DNA of 64,000 bases. It comes from Pandoraea apista (lineage in GTDB: Bacteria; Pseudomonadota; Gammaproteobacteria; Burkholderiales; Burkholderiaceae). The translations under genes were made by a program, and so were the position numbers. The notes under the pieces are model-generated. The model saw nothing but the letters and a program-made list of their open reading frames with translations, did no database searches and was not told the DNA's origin. Each line of letters starts with the position of its first letter. Within the stretch, counting starts at the first letter, position 1. Below are positions 1 through 12,056 of the stretch, one piece after another. The stretch covers positions 1,488,001 through 1,552,000 of the forward strand of contig NZ_CP013481.2 of assembly GCF_001465595.2 (NCBI RefSeq), written 5' to 3'.

Positions 1-825
1 GCCTGTGGTGCCGGCACCGATCACCTCGTGCCAGCCGCGGGCCTTACGCTCGACGACGTGATTCGCGCGTATGAGGAACAGATCGAGGCGGTCGAAGCGG
101 CCGGCGGCCGGATTATCCTGATGGCAAGCCGTGCACTGGCCGCTGTGGCCAGCGGGCCGGAAGACTACCTGCGCGTGTACGAGCGGATATTGCGTCAGGT
201 GCGCGAGCCGGTGATTCTGCATTGGCTTGGCGACATGTTCGACCCGGCGCTGGCGGGCTATTGGGGGCATGGCGATCTCGATCGCGCGACGGATGTCTGT
301 CTGCAGGTCATCGAGACGCAACCGGCGAAGGTCGACGGCATCAAGATTTCGTTGCTCGACAAGGACAAGGAGATCGCCATGCGCCGGCGTTTGCCGCAGG
401 GCGTGCGCATGTACACGGGCGACGACTTCAACTACGCGGAACTGATTGCGGGCGACGCGCAGGGGTACTCGGATGCGCTGCTCGGTATCTTCGACGCGAT
501 TGCCCCGGCGGCGTCGAGCGCGCTTGAGGCGTTGGGCCGAGGTGATCGCGCGAGCTTCGATGCAATTCTGGCGCCAACGGTGCCGTTGTCGCGTCATATC
601 TTCGCCGCGCCGACGCGATTCTATAAATCGGGCGTGGTCTTCATGGCATGGCTTAACGGCCATCAGGATCACTTCGCCATGATCGGCGGCCAGCAGAGCG
701 CGCGCAGTCTCTGGCATTACTGTGAGTTGTTCCGTCTGGCGACCGCCGCACAACTGATCGAAGATCCGGCGCTGGCGGCCTATCGCATGAAGCTCTGGCT
801 GGCAGTGAACGGGGTGGAAGCATGA
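1..825 (+). CDS. DUF993 family protein (dihydrodipicolinate synthase-like), 5' truncated
   Basis: The reading frame is open from base 1, so the gene begins before the window. The GTG at 28 is only the first start-like codon inside it. The visible 274 residues resemble the C-terminal two-thirds of DUF993 proteins, predicted TIM-barrel aldolases related to DapA, with a KVDGIKISLLD strand where a DapA-type lysine would sit. DUF993 genes commonly sit with sugar isomerase and oxidoreductase genes, and here the stop overlaps the next start as ATGA, so the two are translationally coupled. The substrate cannot be read from the sequence; sugar or inositol-like catabolism is inferred. Confidence 0.8.
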   Translation, partial: ACGAGTDHLVPAAGLTLDDVIRAYEEQIEAVEAAGGRIILMASRALAAVASGPEDYLRVYERILRQVREPVILHWLGDMFDPALAGYWGHGDLDRATDVCLQVIETQPAKVDGIKISLLDKDKEIAMRRRLPQGVRMYTGDDFNYAELIAGDAQGYSDALLGIFDAIAPAASSALEALGRGDRASFDAILAPTVPLSRHIFAAPTRFYKSGVVFMAWLNGHQDHFAMIGGQQSARSLWHYCELFRLATAAQLIEDPALAAYRMKLWLAVNGVEA

Positions 826-1697
826 GCGCCGGCACGCGTGACGTGGTGACATCGGTGTCGCCTTACGTGCCGCCGCCTGCGGAGAAGCTGTCGATCAACA
901 CGGCGACGGTGCGCCAGCAGTGGAAGCTCGACGCCATCATCGACGGCATTGCGCGGCATGGCATCCGTGGCATTTCGCCGTGGCGCGATCAGGTGGCTGA
1001 GTTAGGGCTCGCCGAGACGGCACGACGGATTCGCGCGCATGACCTGACCGTCACTGGATACTGCCGGGGCGGCATGTTTCCGGCAGCGGATGCGGCGGGG
1101 CGCCTGGCCGCACGAGATGACAACCGGCGGGCGGTCGACGAGGCGCTGACCGTAGGGGCCAAGTGTCTTGTGCTCGTCGTGGGTGGGTTGCCGGCCGGGT
1201 CGAAGGATATTGCGGGTGCGCGGGCACAGGTGCGCGATGGGATTGCCGAGTTGCTGGATTATTCGCGCGGCGCAGGGATGCCGCTGGCGATCGAGCCGTT
1301 GCATCCGATGTATGCCGCCGACCGGGCGTGTGTGAACACGATGTCGCACGCCAACGATCTTTGCGACGAACTGGGCGACGACGGATTGGGTATTGCCGTC
1401 GATCTGTATCACGTGTGGTGGGATCCGCAGTTGGCCGCGCAAATTGCTCGGGCGGGAAAGAAGCGTTTGCTGGCGTTTCACATTTGCGACTGGCTCGTTC
1501 CGACGCGTGAGTTGCTGCTCGATCGCGGAATGATGGGCGATGGCGTCATCGATATCCCCGCTGCTCGCGCGCTCGTGGAGGCGCAGGGGTACGACGGCAT
1601 GCATGAGGTCGAGATCTTTTCGTCGCAGGATTGGTGGAAACGTGCGCCCGACGACGTGCTGGCAACTTGCAAGGCGCGCCATCTTGCCTGTTGCTGA
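822..1697 (+). CDS. Sugar phosphate isomerase/epimerase (xylose isomerase-like TIM barrel)
   Basis: A 291-aa protein of the AP endonuclease 2/IolE-like TIM-barrel superfamily. Barrel-strand motifs carry the usual metal ligands: an IEPLHPMYAADR segment near residue 152, a DLYHVWWDP segment near 193, an HICDW segment near 220 and a final VEIFS strand with the last glutamate. These proteins isomerise or epimerise sugars or inosose derivatives with a divalent metal in the cytoplasm. The start overlaps the DUF993 stop by 4 nt, which supports a shared catabolic operon. No terminator is evident in the 69 nt to the convergent gene. Confidence 0.85.
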   Translation: MSAGTRDVVTSVSPYVPPPAEKLSINTATVRQQWKLDAIIDGIARHGIRGISPWRDQVAELGLAETARRIRAHDLTVTGYCRGGMFPAADAAGRLAARDDNRRAVDEALTVGAKCLVLVVGGLPAGSKDIAGARAQVRDGIAELLDYSRGAGMPLAIEPLHPMYAADRACVNTMSHANDLCDELGDDGLGIAVDLYHVWWDPQLAAQIARAGKKRLLAFHICDWLVPTRELLLDRGMMGDGVIDIPAARALVEAQGYDGMHEVEIFSSQDWWKRAPDDVLATCKARHLACC

Positions 1698-1766
1698 CGA
1701 GGGGAGGGTGAAGCAAGGCGGGTGGCTGTTGCGTTACCGGATAGTCCCCCCGCCGTGTGGCTGCGC

Positions 1767-2495
1767 TTACCAGCGGATGGTGACGCCGGCCTGTACCGAG
1801 TGCGAGATCGAGGCGGGGTTCAGGCCGCGTTTGTAGCCCACGTCCAGATCGAGATCCTTAGTGGGGCTGTAGATCGCACCGACCAGAGCGTAGCCCGGTT
1901 TCGTTTGGGTGGTGCTGTCAGGATTGGTCGCGAGGCCGATGTCCGCCACCAGCCGCAGGGTATCCGTCACACTGAAAAGCACGGCCGTGGAGGCATTCCA
2001 GAGGCTTTGCCGATTGCCGATGCCGTTGTTGTTCCAGGTGTAGCCCATGTTGGCGAGGAACGTCCAGCGATCGAGGTTGTATTGCATCAGCAGGTTCGCC
2101 CCGGTCGTTGCGCGGCCGTTGCCCAGACCTCGGTTCTGGCTGGCAGTCGGCAGCGCGACGAAGGGTTTCAGACCGAGGCTCCATGCTTCGCCTTCGAGGA
2201 AGCGCCATTTGGCTTGCAACTGAAGGTCGGAGAAGCCATTGGTCCAGCCGTCGCCATCGGGGCGGTTGCGTTGGTAGGGCGCCTGGATGGCAACGTCGAG
2301 GTTGGGCAGCACGCCATAGGTCAGCGTGTTGTTCCATTGTTGCTGGCGCGCGCTCGGCAGCGTCGTCCACTCGCTGTTCAGCTCGAGCTGCCAGTTGCCG
2401 GTGTCCTGCGTGCCGGTATCGTCCGTCACGAGCGGGTTAGCGGCGTGTGAGGTCACCGGTGCCAAAGCGGCGGCCAGGATCAGAAACTTCTTCAT
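1767..2495 (-). CDS. Outer-membrane beta-barrel protein, phenol-degradation MetA-pathway/transporter type
   Basis: A 242-aa exported protein. The start at 2495 was chosen because it gives a clean signal peptide (MKKFLILAAALAPVTSHA, cleavage before A-N-P) and lies behind an AGGAG Shine-Dalgarno; an upstream in-frame extension to 2756 has no such support. The mature part alternates hydrophobic and polar residues in beta-strands and ends in an aromatic residue (TIRW), typical of outer-membrane barrels. The pattern matches the family annotated as putative MetA-pathway phenol degradation or 'transporter' (PF13557-like). Substrate unknown; it is a single gene convergent with the sugar isomerase. 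Confidence 0.75.
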   Translation of the reverse strand: MKKFLILAAALAPVTSHAANPLVTDDTGTQDTGNWQLELNSEWTTLPSARQQQWNNTLTYGVLPNLDVAIQAPYQRNRPDGDGWTNGFSDLQLQAKWRFLEGEAWSLGLKPFVALPTASQNRGLGNGRATTGANLLMQYNLDRWTFLANMGYTWNNNGIGNRQSLWNASTAVLFSVTDTLRLVADIGLATNPDSTTQTKPGYALVGAIYSPTKDLDLDVGYKRGLNPASISHSVQAGVTIRW

Positions 2496-2754
2496 CAAAA
2501 ACTCCTGCGGGCGAGTCGTTCGTCTTGGCGCGAAAGTCTGGAATTCTGCCGGGCGGATCGTACGGGGCGTATATGACACCGTCAATCGAATCGCACAGAG
2601 TGTGGCGAATTTGAGATTCGTCGCCCGGCAGCGTTGCGCTGGCGTGGCCGGTATGCTCGGCAGGGGAGGGTGCCGATGTCGTTGTCCCGGTGGTAGACTT
2701 CGGCCCCTTTTCTCAGACACGCGAGGCATGCCCGCGCTTCGCCGCCGGTCTTTC

Positions 2755-3213
2755 ATGCAAGCCAGAAGTCATCTCATATTCGGTATCGGCGCAACATGGC
2801 TGATGCATCGCACCGGATGGGCCGCCAGCGTCCATGCCTGGCCATTGACACTTGTCGGTGCGCTGCTCCCCGACATCGATCATCCGAAGAGCATGCTGGG
2901 GCGCCGCGTCGCGCCAGTCTCGCTGGCGATTTCCGGGGTGTTCGGTCATCGCGGCATGACCCATTCGCTTTTGCTGCCCGTGCTGGCGGTTGTCGCCTGT
3001 CTATATGGATGGAGACACGTGCCGGCGTGGATGATCGCGCTGTGCGCCGGGTATTTGTCGCATCTGCTGGCGGATTGGCTGACCCCGTCCGGGGTGCCGC
3101 TTTGCTGGCCACTGCGCACGCGTTTTCGCTCGCCGCTTTACGTAACGACGGGGTCGGCGGCGGAGTGGTGTATTGCCGCCGCACTCGCGTTCGCCATGTG
3201 GCGGTGGTGGTGA
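2755..3213 (+). CDS. YdjM/DUF457-like inner-membrane metal-dependent hydrolase
   Basis: A 152-aa polytopic membrane protein closely resembling E. coli YdjM. Conserved polar motifs between the membrane segments are LLPDIDHPKSMLGRR, GHRGMTHS and LSHLLADWLTPSGVPLCWP, the signature of the 'LexA-regulated, membrane-bound metal-dependent hydrolase' family. Three or four hydrophobic helices are visible. ATGs at 2728 and 2755 are both possible and neither has a strong Shine-Dalgarno; 2755 matches the family N-terminus (short, then HLIFGIG). In E. coli the gene is SOS-induced, but I see no LexA box here. Confidence 0.8.
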   Translation: MQARSHLIFGIGATWLMHRTGWAASVHAWPLTLVGALLPDIDHPKSMLGRRVAPVSLAISGVFGHRGMTHSLLLPVLAVVACLYGWRHVPAWMIALCAGYLSHLLADWLTPSGVPLCWPLRTRFRSPLYVTTGSAAEWCIAAALAFAMWRWW

Positions 3214-3270
3214 GTGCGGGCGGTGTTGCGGCTGCGTGGGGCAGGAGGTGTTGCGGATCTGCGAATTGCC

Positions 3271-3310
3271 GGATTAGCGGATTAGCGGACTAGCGGACTA
3301 GCGGACTAGC
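3271..3310. repeat. Tandem 8-bp repeat, five copies of GGAYTAGC
   Basis: Five head-to-tail copies (two GGATTAGC, then three GGACTAGC) lie between two convergent genes. The last copy supplies the TAG stop codon of the minus-strand kinase gene. Each unit carries a CTAG, so unit gain or loss would not lengthen that protein. Confidence 0.9.
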
Positions 3311-4316
3311 GCCAGGTCAGCGGCGGTTCGTCCATGAGGGCGACTTGTTCGCGCAGCTCGAGTATGCGGTCCTGCCAATAGCGCTGCGTGTTGAACCAGG
3401 GGAACGCGGCGGGGAAGGCGGGGTCGTCCCAGCGACGTGCCAGCCAGGCACTGTAGTGGAGCAGGCGCAGCGTCCGCAGCGCTTCCGTCAGATGTAACTC
3501 GCGGGGATTGAAGTCGGCAAAGTCTTCATAGCCCGAGAGTACTTCGTCGAGCTGGAGGGTCATTTCCGCGCGCGTACCCGAGAGCAGCATCCACAGGTCT
3601 TGCATCGCCGGGGCCATGCAAGTGTCGTCGAAATCGACGAAGTGCGGGCCGGCATCGGTCCACAGGACATTGCCGGCGTGACAGTCGCCGTGTACGCGCA
3701 GCAGTTTCACGTCTCCCGCATGTTCGTATGCACGGGCGATGGCGGCGAGCGCGAGATCAACGATGCTGCGCCAGGCATCGCGCAAGTCGGCCGGAATGAA
3801 GCCGTTCGTCCACAGATACTCAACGGGGGCATGGCCGTAGCTGTCGATATTCAGCGTGAGGCGGTGCTGAAACGGCTGGGTGGCGCCGAGGGCGTGAATG
3901 CGCCCCAGAAAGCGGCCGAGCCAGTTCAGCGTGTCGGGATCTTGCAGTTCTGGCGCCCGGCCGCCGCGTCGAGGAAAAAGTGCGAAGCGGAAGCCGTCGA
4001 AGAAATGGAGTGTCTTGCCATGAATCTCCAGAGGGGCTACGACGGGGATCTCGCGTTCTGCGAGCGCTTGCGTGAAGCTGTGCTCTTCCAGGATGGCGTC
4101 GTCGGTCCAGCGCTCGGGGCGGTAGAACTTGGCGATCAGGGGCGGTCCGTCTTCCATCCCGATCTGATAGACGCGGTTCTCGTAACTGTTGAGTGCGAGC
4201 AAACGCCCGTCGCTGTAGCTACCTAATTGCTCGACGGCGTTGATGACGACATCTGGCAGCAGGGCGGCGAAGGGATGCGTGTGCCCGGAGGCGTCGGGGG
4301 AAAGATCGGTGTTCAT
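3306..4316 (-). CDS. srkA: Stress response kinase SrkA/YihE-like (Ser/Thr kinase)
   Basis: A 336-aa aminoglycoside-phosphotransferase-fold kinase. Visible motifs are NSYENRVYQIG followed by a lysine in LIAKFYRPERW (ATP site), the catalytic loop HGDCHAGNVLW, and VDFDDTCMAP supplying the metal-binding aspartate. The architecture and length match E. coli SrkA (RdoA/YihE), a cytoplasmic protein kinase that protects against Cpx/envelope stress and stress-induced death. ATG 4316 is preferred to the GTG at 4337, which only adds seven residues. The stop codon sits inside the 8-bp tandem repeat. It is a single gene, divergent from the rRNA operon. Confidence 0.85.
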   Translation of the reverse strand: MNTDLSPDASGHTHPFAALLPDVVINAVEQLGSYSDGRLLALNSYENRVYQIGMEDGPPLIAKFYRPERWTDDAILEEHSFTQALAEREIPVVAPLEIHGKTLHFFDGFRFALFPRRGGRAPELQDPDTLNWLGRFLGRIHALGATQPFQHRLTLNIDSYGHAPVEYLWTNGFIPADLRDAWRSIVDLALAAIARAYEHAGDVKLLRVHGDCHAGNVLWTDAGPHFVDFDDTCMAPAMQDLWMLLSGTRAEMTLQLDEVLSGYEDFADFNPRELHLTEALRTLRLLHYSAWLARRWDDPAFPAAFPWFNTQRYWQDRILELREQVALMDEPPLTWR

Positions 4317-4452
4317 GTCCGCTATTGTGCCAAACACGGTGAGCTTGACGCTGGTTCGCCACGATCTCTTCTCTCTATATAGACAAAGCGCATCCGAGAC
4401 ACGCCGGAAACGCAGGAAAATGCGTAGCCTTCAAAATAGTTTCACAAAGGGC

Positions 4453-4481
4453 TTGCGAAGTTCGTCGAAGGTGACTAATAT
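4453..4481 (+). promoter_or_regulatory. rrn promoter P1
   Basis: TTGCGA (4453-4458), 17-nt spacer, TAATAT (4476-4481), preceded by an A/T-rich stretch that could act as an UP element. Position and form are typical of the upstream rRNA promoter. Confidence 0.7.
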
Positions 4482-4617
4482 CTCGTCTCTCGCAACGACG
4501 GCGACGCAGCGAAAGCGGCGGCGAAGGCGAAGCGAGACGGGCTGCAAAGCCCGGTGGTTGGCGGTTTTGATGCGAGCGAGTGGCTACGGCGACGAGCGAA
4601 GAAAGCGAAAAAAACTG

Positions 4618-4646
4618 TTGACGACGACGAGAAGCTGCGACATAAT
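4618..4646 (+). promoter_or_regulatory. rrn promoter P2
   Basis: TTGACG (4618-4623), 17-nt spacer, CATAAT (4641-4646), preceded by an A-rich run. This is the stronger of the two tandem promoters by sequence. Confidence 0.8.
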
Positions 4647-4730
4647 CTCACTTCTCTGCTGCTGATGCAGCGACGCAGAAAACGAAGCGACGGCGCGGTA
4701 AGTGTGCGACGAAGCGAAGTCAGATGCGAT

Positions 4731-4746
4731 TGATCTTTAAAAATTG
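4731..4746 (+). promoter_or_regulatory. boxA antitermination element, leader copy
   Basis: TGATCTTTAAAAATTG resembles the rRNA boxA (TGCTCTTTAACA-type) that loads the Nus antitermination complex. A second copy precedes 23S rRNA. Confidence 0.65.
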
Positions 4747-4920
4747 AACAACCGATAAGTGTGGGCACTCGATGAATAGTGCGTCTGCTTCGGCAGATTA
4801 GCTTTAAATTTATTGAGGCTCACATAGTAATAGGTAAGTTAAGTAATTAACTTGTCAGCATACTTTGAGAGCGACCGGTTCAAGTGATTTATCACGAAAA
4901 CCGAAAACAGTAACAGGTTT

Positions 4921-6456
<1,536 letters not shown>

Positions 6457-6517
6457 GAGCAAGCACTGGAAGTTGAGTGTTCACGCTTATCGGTTGTTGA
6501 CTGCGTAGATCTAAGTC

Positions 6518-6594
6518 GGGTCTGTAGCTCAGGTGGTTAGAGCACCGTCTTGATAAGGCGGGGGTCGAAGGTTCAAGTCCTTCCAGACCCACCA
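6518..6594 (+). tRNA. tRNA-Ile (GAT)
   Basis: A 77-nt cloverleaf in the 16S-23S spacer. The acceptor arm pairs GGGTCTG with CAGACCC, the T-loop is GTTCAAGTC, and CCA is encoded. Anticodon GAT lies at 6552-6554. Confidence 0.97.
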
Positions 6595-6639
6595 AGCTAA
6601 CCACCGCCTGACCAAGTCAGATGGTAACTGGCTTGAAAT

Positions 6640-6715
6640 GGGGGCATAGCTCAGCTGGGAGAGCACCTGCTTTGCAAGCAGGGGGTCGTCGGTTCGATCC
6701 CGTCTGCCTCCACCA
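6640..6715 (+). tRNA. tRNA-Ala (TGC)
   Basis: A 76-nt cloverleaf. The acceptor GGGGGCA pairs with TGCCTCC (one G-T wobble), the T-loop is GGTTCGATCC, and CCA is encoded. Anticodon TGC lies at 6673-6675. This is the usual partner of tRNA-Ile in proteobacterial rrn spacers. Confidence 0.97.
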
Positions 6716-6824
6716 ATTCCTTAGATCGCACATCGATGTCAGTCAAAAGCTTTTACGTCTGCAGTAAATCCCAATGGTGATGAAACGTGAATGTTTTTGA
6801 ATGACAGCAATGTCATGCAGTATT

Positions 6825-6840
6825 TGTTCTTTAACAATTT
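6825..6840 (+). promoter_or_regulatory. boxA antitermination element before 23S
   Basis: TGTTCTTTAACAATTT in the tRNA-Ala to 23S spacer is nearly identical to the canonical rRNA boxA. Confidence 0.7.
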
Positions 6841-6998
6841 AGAAGAAGTAGTAGTACAACGGAAGCGCGTTAGAGATGGCGCGTGGAAATTGTACGGGTT
6901 GTGATTGTATCAACCAGTATTTAAGTGATCGAAAGATGACTTGGAATACGGCACAACGCGATAACTCAACCTATAGCTGGAAGACATTCTGGTTATAG

Positions 6999-9875
<2,877 letters not shown>

Positions 9876-10018
9876 TATAACCAGTGTGTTTTCCCTGGTT
9901 TGAGTGACGTGTGTGCGCCAAATGGCGCTGATACATTCACAACCCAAACTACATGATGTACTACGCTTCTTCTGAATTGGTTTTGTTGCACGCCTAGTGC
10001 AGCAGAACATACAAGTTA

Positions 10019-10133
10019 TGCCTGATGACCATAGCGAGTTGGAACCACCCCTTCCCATCCCGAACAGGACCGTGAAACGACTCCACGCCGATGATAGTGC
10101 GGATACCCGTGTGAAAGTAGGTAATCGTCAGGC
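10019..10133 (+). rRNA. 5S ribosomal RNA
   Basis: About 115 nt. TGCCTGATGACCATAGCG at the 5' end pairs with TCGTCAGGCT at the 3' end, and the CCCATCCCGAACAGG and GTGAAAGTAGG internal loops are typical. It closes the rRNA operon. Confidence 0.95.
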
Positions 10134-10140
10134 TCCCCTA

Positions 10141-10177
10141 AAAAACCCCTTGCTACAACGCGTAGCAAGGGGTTTTT
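10141..10177 (+). terminator. rRNA operon Rho-independent terminator
   Basis: 16-bp arms (10141-10156 and 10162-10177) with a 5-nt loop AACGC; the stem contains ACCCCTTGCTAC and ends in a T run. It lies 8 nt after 5S. Confidence 0.95.
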
Positions 10178-10281
10178 GCTTTGTGCGCACGCTATATCTT
10201 GTGACTTGCGAGATGGCTCAAGCGCCAGGCAAGCGTGCTGGCCCCGATGCTCTAGGGCTTGTGTCGACATCTTGATTCACC

Positions 10282-10758
10282 CTATCTCAACGCAGCCTTC
10301 GACGTTCGCTTTCTGAAGAAGACAACGCGTTCTGTCTCTTCGAAGCCGAGTGCCCGATGTAACGCCTGAACGCCGTCATTCCGAACATCCGTATCTGATG
10401 CAAACTCTTCGCACGCGTGAAGGGCGCCCCATTGCTCGACGTATTCGAACAATGCCTTGGCAACACCTTGACGACGTGCCTCAGGCGCCACATAAATGCC
10501 TTCAAGGAATAGCACCGGCGACGTATCGCATCCATTCACATAGTCGTGTCGTATCGATGCCTCGGCGAAGCCAAGTGCCGCCTTCGCCGTCGAAAATGCG
10601 ATGAATGTGGCGTAACGTTCCGGACTGGAAAGTGTCTCTGCCATCTCGCGGTCATGCTCATCCGCGCTGGCCTGTGGCCAAAGACAATGTCTGAGCATAC
10701 GCCACGACGGAATGTCATCGGGGCCAATCGGCTGGACGAAGTACTTGGTGGAAGTCAT
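10282..10758 (-). CDS. Aminoglycoside 6'-N-acetyltransferase, AAC(6')-I-like GNAT
   Basis: A 158-aa GNAT acetyltransferase. The central HDYVNGCDTSPVLFLEGIYV stretch, the acetyl-CoA loop EARRQGVA and the C-terminal ALGFEETERVVFFRKR are the hallmark of chromosomal AAC(6')-I enzymes, which acetylate the 6'-amino group of aminoglycosides such as kanamycin, tobramycin and amikacin. Length and N-terminus (WRMLRHCLWP, a variant of the family's LRxxLWP) also fit. The ATG at 10758 has a modest AAGG site 8 nt upstream. It is a single minus-strand gene between the rrn terminator and the terminator of the large operon. Activity against any given drug is inference; some relatives are weakly active. Confidence 0.85.
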   Translation of the reverse strand: MTSTKYFVQPIGPDDIPSWRMLRHCLWPQASADEHDREMAETLSSPERYATFIAFSTAKAALGFAEASIRHDYVNGCDTSPVLFLEGIYVAPEARRQGVAKALFEYVEQWGALHACEEFASDTDVRNDGVQALHRALGFEETERVVFFRKRTSKAALR

Positions 10759-10821
10759 TGCTGAAGCCTTGAGGATGTCCGCGCAGAGCGGGTAAAAGGC
10801 TTCAGCCTATACCACTTGTCC

Positions 10822-10854
10822 AATAAAAAAAGCGCTGCCCGTAAGGACAGCGCT
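10822..10854 (-). terminator. Terminator of the 21521-10924 operon
   Basis: Read on the minus strand: AGCGCTG (10848-10854) pairs with CAGCGCT (10831-10837), extended by CC/GG around a short loop, followed by a run of seven Ts. It lies 70 nt past the last gene of the operon and before the aac(6')-like gene. Confidence 0.9.
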
Positions 10855-10923
10855 CTCTTAGCGCACAACCGCACTGGCACCAAGGAAACGTGCCAACGTC
10901 TCGCCGCGATCGAGGTTCCAGCC

Positions 10924-11523
10924 TTAGACAGCAGGCGCCGTTTCCGGGAACACCGGCTCACCGAGGTTAAGCATCAGCCGGTTCGCCCACGCAAAGATCG
11001 CGATGGAGTGAATCAAATCCAGAATTTCGGCGTCCTTCAGCCCCACATCGCGCAGCGCCTGAAGTTGCTCCGGACGTACATCGCCCGGCTTTTCCGTCAA
11101 GGCAATCGAGAACCGAGAAATGGCCTTCTCACGCGCTGTCGTACCGGCAGTGCGGGGGTCTTCGAAGACCTCGCGAATCACATCGTTACGCTTCGCTAAT
11201 TGTTCGAAGCGCTGCGCATGCACCGACGCGCAATACACGCAGCCGTTGATACGCGAGACCACCGTGGTCGACAACTCACGCTCGGCGCGCGGCATGCCCC
11301 CGGGCGCATACATGATCGCGTTGAACGCGGCCGAACGCTGACGAAGGATCTCGGGTTGATGCACGAGGAAGAGGTAGTAATCGGACGTCTTGGCCTTCGG
11401 ATGGCTCTCTTCCAGCACCGCTACCTGCTCCGGCGTTGCCTTGTCGAGTTCCACTACATCGAGCCAGGCATCCCAGTCGAGCGACTCGTTGGTGAATCCA
11501 TGCGAACGGATGATATCGCTCAT
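10924..11523 (-). CDS. AhpD-like alkylhydroperoxidase domain protein (peroxidase-related, Avi_7169-like)
   Basis: A 199-aa carboxymuconolactone decarboxylase/AhpD-superfamily protein. The redox motif NGCVYCASVHAQRF holds the CxxC pair and the downstream histidine expected of AhpD-type peroxidases. Residues 1-60 form the extra N-terminal helical part seen in the 'uncharacterised peroxidase-related enzyme' group. The ATG overlaps the stop of the preceding CMD gene (ATGA). It is the last gene of the operon and its product probably works as a pair with its CMD neighbour, reducing peroxides or acting on the compound imported by the ABC system. Confidence 0.85.
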   Translation of the reverse strand: MSDIIRSHGFTNESLDWDAWLDVVELDKATPEQVAVLEESHPKAKTSDYYLFLVHQPEILRQRSAAFNAIMYAPGGMPRAERELSTTVVSRINGCVYCASVHAQRFEQLAKRNDVIREVFEDPRTAGTTAREKAISRFSIALTEKPGDVRPEQLQALRDVGLKDAEILDLIHSIAIFAWANRLMLNLGEPVFPETAPAV

Positions 11524-12056
11524 GCTGTCGTCTCCTGCGGCGCAAGTTGTTTGAGGGCCTGCAACCCCGCGACCAGACGCGTCTGATACGACAGGAATGC
11601 AATCAGTTGGGCCAGTGCAACGACCGCCGGCGTGGTGAGCCCAGCCGCCGGCAGCTTCTGCAAAGCCGCTTTGTCGCCAGCGACCGGGTTCTCGATAAGC
11701 GTGCGTGTGAATGTCAGGATCGCGCGCAGACGGGTGTTTTCGATATCGTCCGGTTGACCAGATTCGACGGCACGCAGCTGCGCCGCGTCGACCGCGTGTT
11801 TGCTCAACTCGGCGCGATAGTGCGCGGCAAGCGAAGGCGAGGGCGTGAGACGGCTCGCGTATAGCGCAACGAGCAGACGCTCCACCAACGAAATACCTTC
11901 GAGTGCAGGATCGAACAGCCCCTCGTAGCTACCCTGCGTCGCGACAGCGACTTTGTCGCGTGCATGACGCAACGTGTGCGTAGCCGTTCCGGGTGTCAGG
12001 CCGGCAACGCGATCGACGAGATCGTTGGCCATGTCGTATTGAGTATTGGCGCTCAT
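11520..12056 (-). CDS. CMD domain protein, Avi_7170-like
   Basis: A 178-aa protein (start ATG 12056, overlapping the previous stop as ATGA) of the carboxymuconolactone-decarboxylase-fold group. It is helical with a conserved FLSYQTRLVAGLQAL end, but lacks a CxxC pair, so it is unlikely to be a peroxidase on its own. From memory, this CMD family and the downstream AhpD-like family occur together with peptide-type ABC transporters. An upstream in-frame extension to 12338 is rejected because it would run far into the upstream hydrolase gene. Confidence 0.75.
   Translation of the reverse strand: MSANTQYDMANDLVDRVAGLTPGTATHTLRHARDKVAVATQGSYEGLFDPALEGISLVERLLVALYASRLTPSPSLAAHYRAELSKHAVDAAQLRAVESGQPDDIENTRLRAILTFTRTLIENPVAGDKAALQKLPAAGLTTPAVVALAQLIAFLSYQTRLVAGLQALKQLAPQETTA

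Larger units (their letters stand above)
4338..4920 (+). promoter_or_regulatory. rRNA operon promoter and leader region
   Basis: Gene-free stretch between srkA and 16S rRNA. It holds two sigma70 promoters and a boxA antiterminator. Bases 4746-4768 are complementary, with a few mismatches, to bases 6477-6499 after 16S, forming the expected RNase III processing stem. No coding sequence is credible here. Confidence 0.85.

Noticed and set aside
1767..2756. 329-aa form of the outer-membrane protein
   Set aside because: The first 87 residues precede a perfect signal peptide and a Shine-Dalgarno at 2495; the extension is untranslated.
2755..3213. LexA control of the YdjM-like gene, as in E. coli
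   Set aside because: No CTGT-N8-ACAG-like sequence is visible upstream.
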